From Niastella populi (GTDB lineage Bacteria; Bacteroidota; Bacteroidia; Chitinophagales; Chitinophagaceae), in NCBI RefSeq assembly GCF_002078015.1, contig NZ_LWBP01000243.1, positions 186,001 to 250,000 of the forward strand: DNA of 64,000 nucleotides. The letters are read 5' to 3'. Below, one piece after another: positions 60,634 through 64,000 of this stretch. The stretch's first letter is position 1. Every line of letters begins with the position of its first letter. Position numbers and translations under genes: made by a program. The notes below the pieces were generated by a model. The model ran no database searches. It was not told the origin of the DNA and worked only from the letters and a program-made list of their open reading frames with translations.

Positions 60634-61314
60634 TTAATGTTTATCAAACAGATCGGGTCTTCTGTCTTTGGTGCGTTGCAGCGATTGTTCGTACCGCCAG
60701 TCATCCACCTTTTTGGGATCGCCGCTTAAGAGGATCTCGGGCACCTTCCAGCCCCTGAAATCGGCCGGTCGGGTATATACAGGGGGCGCTAATAAATTAT
60801 CCTGGAATGAATCGGTAAGCGCTGAGGTTTCATCGTTCAATACACCCGGTAATAACCGGCCAACCGCATCAACTACAATAGCAGCCGCCAGCTCGCCGCC
60901 GCTCAATACAAAATCGCCGATAGAAATTTCCCGCGTTACAAAATGTTCGCGAATGCGTTCGTCTATTCCCTTATAGTGCCCGCAAATGATGATGATATTA
61001 TCTTTCAGCGACAGTTGATTGGCAATCGACTGGCTGAACCGCTCCCCGTCGGGTGTCATAAATATAATTTCATCATATTTCCGGTCTTTCGACAGCGTTT
61101 CAATGGCATTGGCCAGCGGTTCGCACATCATCACCATGCCGGCGCCGCCCCCGTACTGGTAATCATCAACCTGCCCGTATTCATTAACCGCCCATTGGCG
61201 CAAATGGTGCACGTGCACCTGCAGCAACCCTTTTTCGCGGGCTCTTTTCATGATAGAGTGTGAAAAAGGGCTTTCGAGCAGCTCGGGTAAAACGGTGATT
61301 ATATCAATACGCAT
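60634..61314 (-). CDS. trmD: tRNA (guanine37-N1)-methyltransferase TrmD
   Basis: 226 residues from ATG 61314 ([17 protein letters not shown]); 26 codons further upstream are open but unlike the family. SPOUT trefoil-knot enzyme: [55 protein letters not shown] and the C-terminal [19 protein letters not shown]. It methylates G37 next to the anticodon and prevents +1 frameshifting. It is alone here, without the usual rpsP-rimM-rplS neighbours, which is common in Bacteroidota. Confidence 0.95.
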   Translation of the reverse strand: MRIDIITVLPELLESPFSHSIMKRAREKGLLQVHVHHLRQWAVNEYGQVDDYQYGGGAGMVMMCEPLANAIETLSKDRKYDEIIFMTPDGERFSQSIANQLSLKDNIIIICGHYKGIDERIREHFVTREISIGDFVLSGGELAAAIVVDAVGRLLPGVLNDETSALTDSFQDNLLAPPVYTRPADFRGWKVPEILLSGDPKKVDDWRYEQSLQRTKDRRPDLFDKH

Positions 61315-61425
61315 AATGCAAAGATAATATTGAATAGAAGAATAATAGGGCCTGAATTTTAAGGCAGCGGGCATTGTCCTATATTGCAGCAATATCAGTA
61401 ATTTGTTACTGATTTTATTTCAACC

Positions 61426-62979
61426 ATGTTTAAAGAGAAACCTTTCAATGTTATATTATTCTGTTCGGTTGTGACGGTGAGCACAGCCGTACTGCAGTAC
61501 CTGTATCCCCAGTTCAGTTTTTTGGACGGGGGCCTTATTACGGCCATTTTGCTTACCGTTTTTTTACAAAATGACCTTTATACCAAAATATTCGGCGTTG
61601 TATCCCTGGCGCTCATCATTGTTTCTACTTTTTATCCCAACGATGCCATGAGCCGGCAACAGGTGATCATGCAGCATTTGTTTTCGGGCATCATTGTATT
61701 GCTCACCATGATCTCGGTATTGTATGTGAAAAAGCTGTACGGCTCCATTGAATCGGATAAACAACAGGTGACCGCACTATTCGAACATGCAACGGAAGGC
61801 ATCATCCTTACCAACCAGCGGGGCGAGATCGTTTTGATCAACCCGGCGGCGTTGACTATGTTCGGTTACAGGAAAGATGAATTATTGAGCAGGTCGATTG
61901 AAATACTGATACCCGGGCGTTTCAAACCTAACCACCACAAATACCGCGAGGGATTTTACAAAGCGCCTGCCAACCGATCCATGGGGCATGGCCGCGACCT
62001 GTTTGCCCGCATGAAGGACGGCACCGACCTGCCCGTGGAAGTGAGCCTGAGCTTTTATAAACAGAAAGGCGAATTCTACGTGATCGCATTTGTGGTTGAT
62101 ATTACCCAGCGCAAGGAAAGCGAGCGCCGGTTGATAGAACAAAAAGAACAACTGGAAAAAGTATCGGCCGATATCCGGAAATTAAATGCCGAGCTGGAGA
62201 ATAAAGTAGAAGAAAGAACGCTCATTCTGAAAGAAGCGTTACAGGAACTGGAAAAATCGCAACAAGACCTGCACGATGCATTGAACAAGGAAAAGGAATT
62301 GAACGAGATCAAATCGCGGTTCGTGTCAACGGCCTCGCACGAGTTCAGAACGCCGTTAAGCACCGTGCTGTCGTCTGCCGCCCTGTTGTCGAAGTATGTA
62401 CATACGGAAGACCAGGATAAACGGGAACGGCATATCAGGCGCATAAAAGATTCTGTAAAACATTTGAACGACCTGCTGGAAGACCTGTTGTCGCTGGGTA
62501 AACTCGAAGAAGGAAAATTACAGGCAAAACCGGAACCGGTAGAGATAAAAGAATTCCTCGACGACGCCGCTGAGGAAATGAAGGCTATTGCCAAACCCGG
62601 CCAGCAGATCCTGGTTGAACTGCATGGCGATACCTGGTTCACTACCGATAAAAAATTATTGAAGAACATTCTCATTAACCTGTTGAGCAACGCCGTGAAG
62701 TTCTCGCCCGAGGAAGGCATTATAGATCTTTCGGCCCGCAATCTCAACAACCAGCTGGTTATTTCGGTAAAAGACAGGGGCATTGGTATTGCAGAAGAAG
62801 ACCAGCAGCATTTGTTCTCCAGTTTTTACCGGGGAAAAAATGCCATCAATATCCAGGGCACCGGTTTGGGACTGCACATTGTTAAAGGGTATGTTGAGCT
62901 GCTGCAGGGCGCCATCGCCCTGCAAAGCGCTATCGGCGAGGGTACTACCATCACCATCGATCTCCCCGCTTTGGCATAG
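61426..62979 (+). CDS. Membrane sensor histidine kinase with PAS domain (orphan)
   Basis: 517 residues. Three to four membrane segments (~8-105), a PAS domain (~115-235: GIILTNQRGEIVLINPAALT, FGYRKDELLSRSIEILIPG, VVDITQRKESERRL), a coiled coil (~235-295), HisKA with H-box FVSTASHEFRTPLSTVLSS, and HATPase_c with N-box NILINLLSNAVKFSPEEG and G-box GTGLGLHIVKGYVELL. It has no receiver domain and no response-regulator gene adjacent, so its partner is unlinked. It is divergent from trmD with 111 bp between. Confidence 0.93.
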   Translation: MFKEKPFNVILFCSVVTVSTAVLQYLYPQFSFLDGGLITAILLTVFLQNDLYTKIFGVVSLALIIVSTFYPNDAMSRQQVIMQHLFSGIIVLLTMISVLYVKKLYGSIESDKQQVTALFEHATEGIILTNQRGEIVLINPAALTMFGYRKDELLSRSIEILIPGRFKPNHHKYREGFYKAPANRSMGHGRDLFARMKDGTDLPVEVSLSFYKQKGEFYVIAFVVDITQRKESERRLIEQKEQLEKVSADIRKLNAELENKVEERTLILKEALQELEKSQQDLHDALNKEKELNEIKSRFVSTASHEFRTPLSTVLSSAALLSKYVHTEDQDKRERHIRRIKDSVKHLNDLLEDLLSLGKLEEGKLQAKPEPVEIKEFLDDAAEEMKAIAKPGQQILVELHGDTWFTTDKKLLKNILINLLSNAVKFSPEEGIIDLSARNLNNQLVISVKDRGIGIAEEDQQHLFSSFYRGKNAINIQGTGLGLHIVKGYVELLQGAIALQSAIGEGTTITIDLPALA

Positions 62980-63023
62980 ATTTCGGGGTAATTTTCGTAA
63001 CTTAATAACATAAAATTCCGAGT

Positions 63024-63257
63024 ATGTTACGAAATCCTGCATTCGTTACAACTTTCGTTACCGTTTACCTGGTAATTTATACCAACCTGTTGCACACCGG
63101 CGCTTCGGAAAACATCACCACTTTGTTATTTGCCCTTTCGCCGTTTTTAGTAATATGGATGGCTGTCACTATTATGAAATACGGAAAATATACCGGACCC
63201 GAACTAAAAGAAGATGAAGAGTGGGGGTACCAGGATGTGGATAAAAGAAAGCCTTAA
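63024..63257 (+). CDS. Small two-helix membrane protein
   Basis: 77 residues: hydrophobic segments at ~8-22 and ~33-51 separated by a short polar loop, then an acidic/basic tail (GPELKEDEEWGYQDVDKRKP). I know of no named family. It follows the kinase gene by 44 bp on the same strand and could be co-transcribed. Its stop codon overlaps that of the convergent TauE/UreH-like gene by 3 bp (TAA on both strands around 63254-63257). Confidence 0.72.
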   Translation: MLRNPAFVTTFVTVYLVIYTNLLHTGASENITTLLFALSPFLVIWMAVTIMKYGKYTGPELKEDEEWGYQDVDKRKP

Positions 63258-63958
63258 TGGCAAGAGATGACCGGCTGCGGTGCATCGGCCAGTACCGGGC
63301 TTACGAAAGGGATGCCGAGGTTCATACCGCGTAAGATAAGCAGCACCGCCATGCCGGCAACGATGAAGGGCACCGCCTTTTTGATCTGCCGGCGTAATGA
63401 TACCTTTATATGCACGCCAAAGAAAGACAGCAGTAGCATGGCAGGCAAAGTGCCTAACCCAAAGGCCGACATAAACAATACGCTTTCGTCGATCCCCGAT
63501 GTGCTTAAGGCGCCGGCTATGGCGAGGTATACCATTCCGCAAGGCAATAAGCCGTTGGCCATTCCAAGCAGCAGGTAATTATGTAAACGGGGCGCCTGCA
63601 ATAACTTACCCATAAGGTGTTGTATACCGTTATGAAAAGCGCGCAGCCAGCCCGGGCTGAAAGAACGGTTCAGAAAATAAAAAAGAAAAGCGAACGCAAG
63701 TATTATAATTCCCATCGTAATAGAGAACCATTGCTGAAAACCGGCGATGTAAATACCGCGGCCCAGCCACCCGAACAGGGCGCCCATCAAAGAATACGTG
63801 ATCACTCTTCCGGCATTATACAACAATATGGCCAGCGCCTGCTGCATTCTTTGTAAATGATGCACGGGTAATGCCAGCGCCAGGGGGCCGCACATGCCTA
63901 CGCAGTGAAAACTGCTGACCAGTCCCAATAAGATGCCTGCTATTGCTGCCTGCCACAT
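63254..63958 (-). CDS. TauE/SafE-superfamily, UreH/CcdA-like membrane protein
   Basis: 234 residues with about six hydrophobic segments. The N-terminal VSSFHCVGMCGPLALALP and the mid-protein MANGLLPCGMVYLAIAGAL are the paired Cys motifs of the UreH-like (DsbD/CcdA-related) branch, unlike the permease at the left edge of the window. In Bacteroidota such genes commonly end the ccoNOP-ccoG-fixH cluster for cbb3 oxidase and are thought to help copper or redox handling during assembly. Consistent with this, a possible fixH end lies 7 bp upstream. Function is inferred from context. Confidence 0.85.
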   Translation of the reverse strand: MWQAAIAGILLGLVSSFHCVGMCGPLALALPVHHLQRMQQALAILLYNAGRVITYSLMGALFGWLGRGIYIAGFQQWFSITMGIIILAFAFLFYFLNRSFSPGWLRAFHNGIQHLMGKLLQAPRLHNYLLLGMANGLLPCGMVYLAIAGALSTSGIDESVLFMSAFGLGTLPAMLLLSFFGVHIKVSLRRQIKKAVPFIVAGMAVLLILRGMNLGIPFVSPVLADAPQPVISCH

Positions 63959-63965
63959 GATGAGG

Positions 63966-64000
63966 TCATTGTTTCTTTAATGAATAGTTACCGGTACTTC
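63966..64000 (-). CDS. Possible 3' end of an upstream gene (FixH-like), partial
   Basis: In one minus-strand frame the edge sequence reads STGNYSLKKQ then TGA, 7 bp before the TauE/UreH-like start, the spacing expected in an operon. The short end fits the Tyr-plus-basic C-terminus of Bacteroidota FixH, but eleven codons cannot establish identity. Confidence 0.25.
   Translation of the reverse strand, partial: STGNYSLKKQ

Noticed and set aside
1-64000. tRNA, rRNA, insertion sequence, integrase or prophage genes
   Set aside because: Looked for cloverleaf ends, transposase-like proteins and phage proteins; none was convincing. Covariance tools would be needed to exclude small RNAs.

Overview
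The window reads as chromosome of a Bacteroidota bacterium, most likely a Chitinophagaceae member (Chitinophaga/Niastella-like). Support: type IX secretion genes (gldJ, porU, porV, a PorP/SprF porin), a bacillithiol glycosyltransferase (bshA), LytS/LytTR kinase-regulator pairs, TonB receptors with an N-terminal CarboxypepD_reg-like domain, a T9SS-sorted secreted protein, and TAnnTTTG-type -7 boxes close to start codons. No rRNA, tRNA, CRISPR array, prophage or transposase gene was seen. About 54 genes are supported, two of them cut by the window edges.

Layout. 1-4.4 kb: the 3' part of a siroheme-synthase/TauE fusion and a TonB receptor, separated by a duplicated hairpin-operator module (sulfur assimilation). 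4.6-8.5 kb: chromate transporter, small membrane protein, LytS/LytTR pair, small lipoprotein. 8.6-11.2 kb: a metal-type TonB receptor behind a Cys-rich small protein. 11.3-14.8 kb: GNAT, metX, osmC, metZ. 15.0-25.0 kb: CHAD protein, murF, gldJ, porU, porV (T9SS attachment core). 25.1-29.8 kb: ispF, dut, a DUF4292 lipoprotein and two tandem EnvC-like proteins. 29.9-40.5 kb: bshA, an M28 peptidase, an RsmI-like methylase, an EI24 protein, a 3-methyladenine glycosylase, a DASS transporter, PorP/SprF, upp, anmK. 40.5-42.2 kb: 1.7 kb of non-coding arrays. 42.3-50.3 kb: M28 peptidase, secreted proteins, a LiaF/DUF4288/LytS/LytTR cluster, a Crp/Fnr regulator. 50.6-55.1 kb: a light-type (CarH) regulator followed by crtI-crtB-crtZ-lycopene cyclase. 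55-64 kb: adenine deaminase, a LolA-like protein, a GH31 protein lacking both catalytic aspartates, a 23-residue peptide unit, trmD, an orphan sensor kinase and a TauE/UreH-like protein next to what may be the end of a FixH-type gene.

Genes that work together: metX and metZ make homocysteine beside OsmC; PorU/PorV/GldJ/PorP export and anchor proteins such as the CTD-bearing protein at 44.9 kb; ispF supplies isoprenoid precursors that the crt operon turns into a zeaxanthin-type carotenoid under CarH control.

The most unusual content is intergenic. At least ten gaps are built from short, repeated, slightly varied words (TTAGC/TTATC, ACGCT, GTTTGT, CAAGCYK, GAATRT), often as two complementary arms. 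Two composite arrays (15.8-16.8 kb and 40.5-41.5 kb) are inverted copies of one word set, and a second inverted pair lies at 18.2 and 37.2 kb. A separate block at 41.5-42.1 kb contains two unrelated families of diverged repeats, both with a 21-bp period. These elements have no function I can name.
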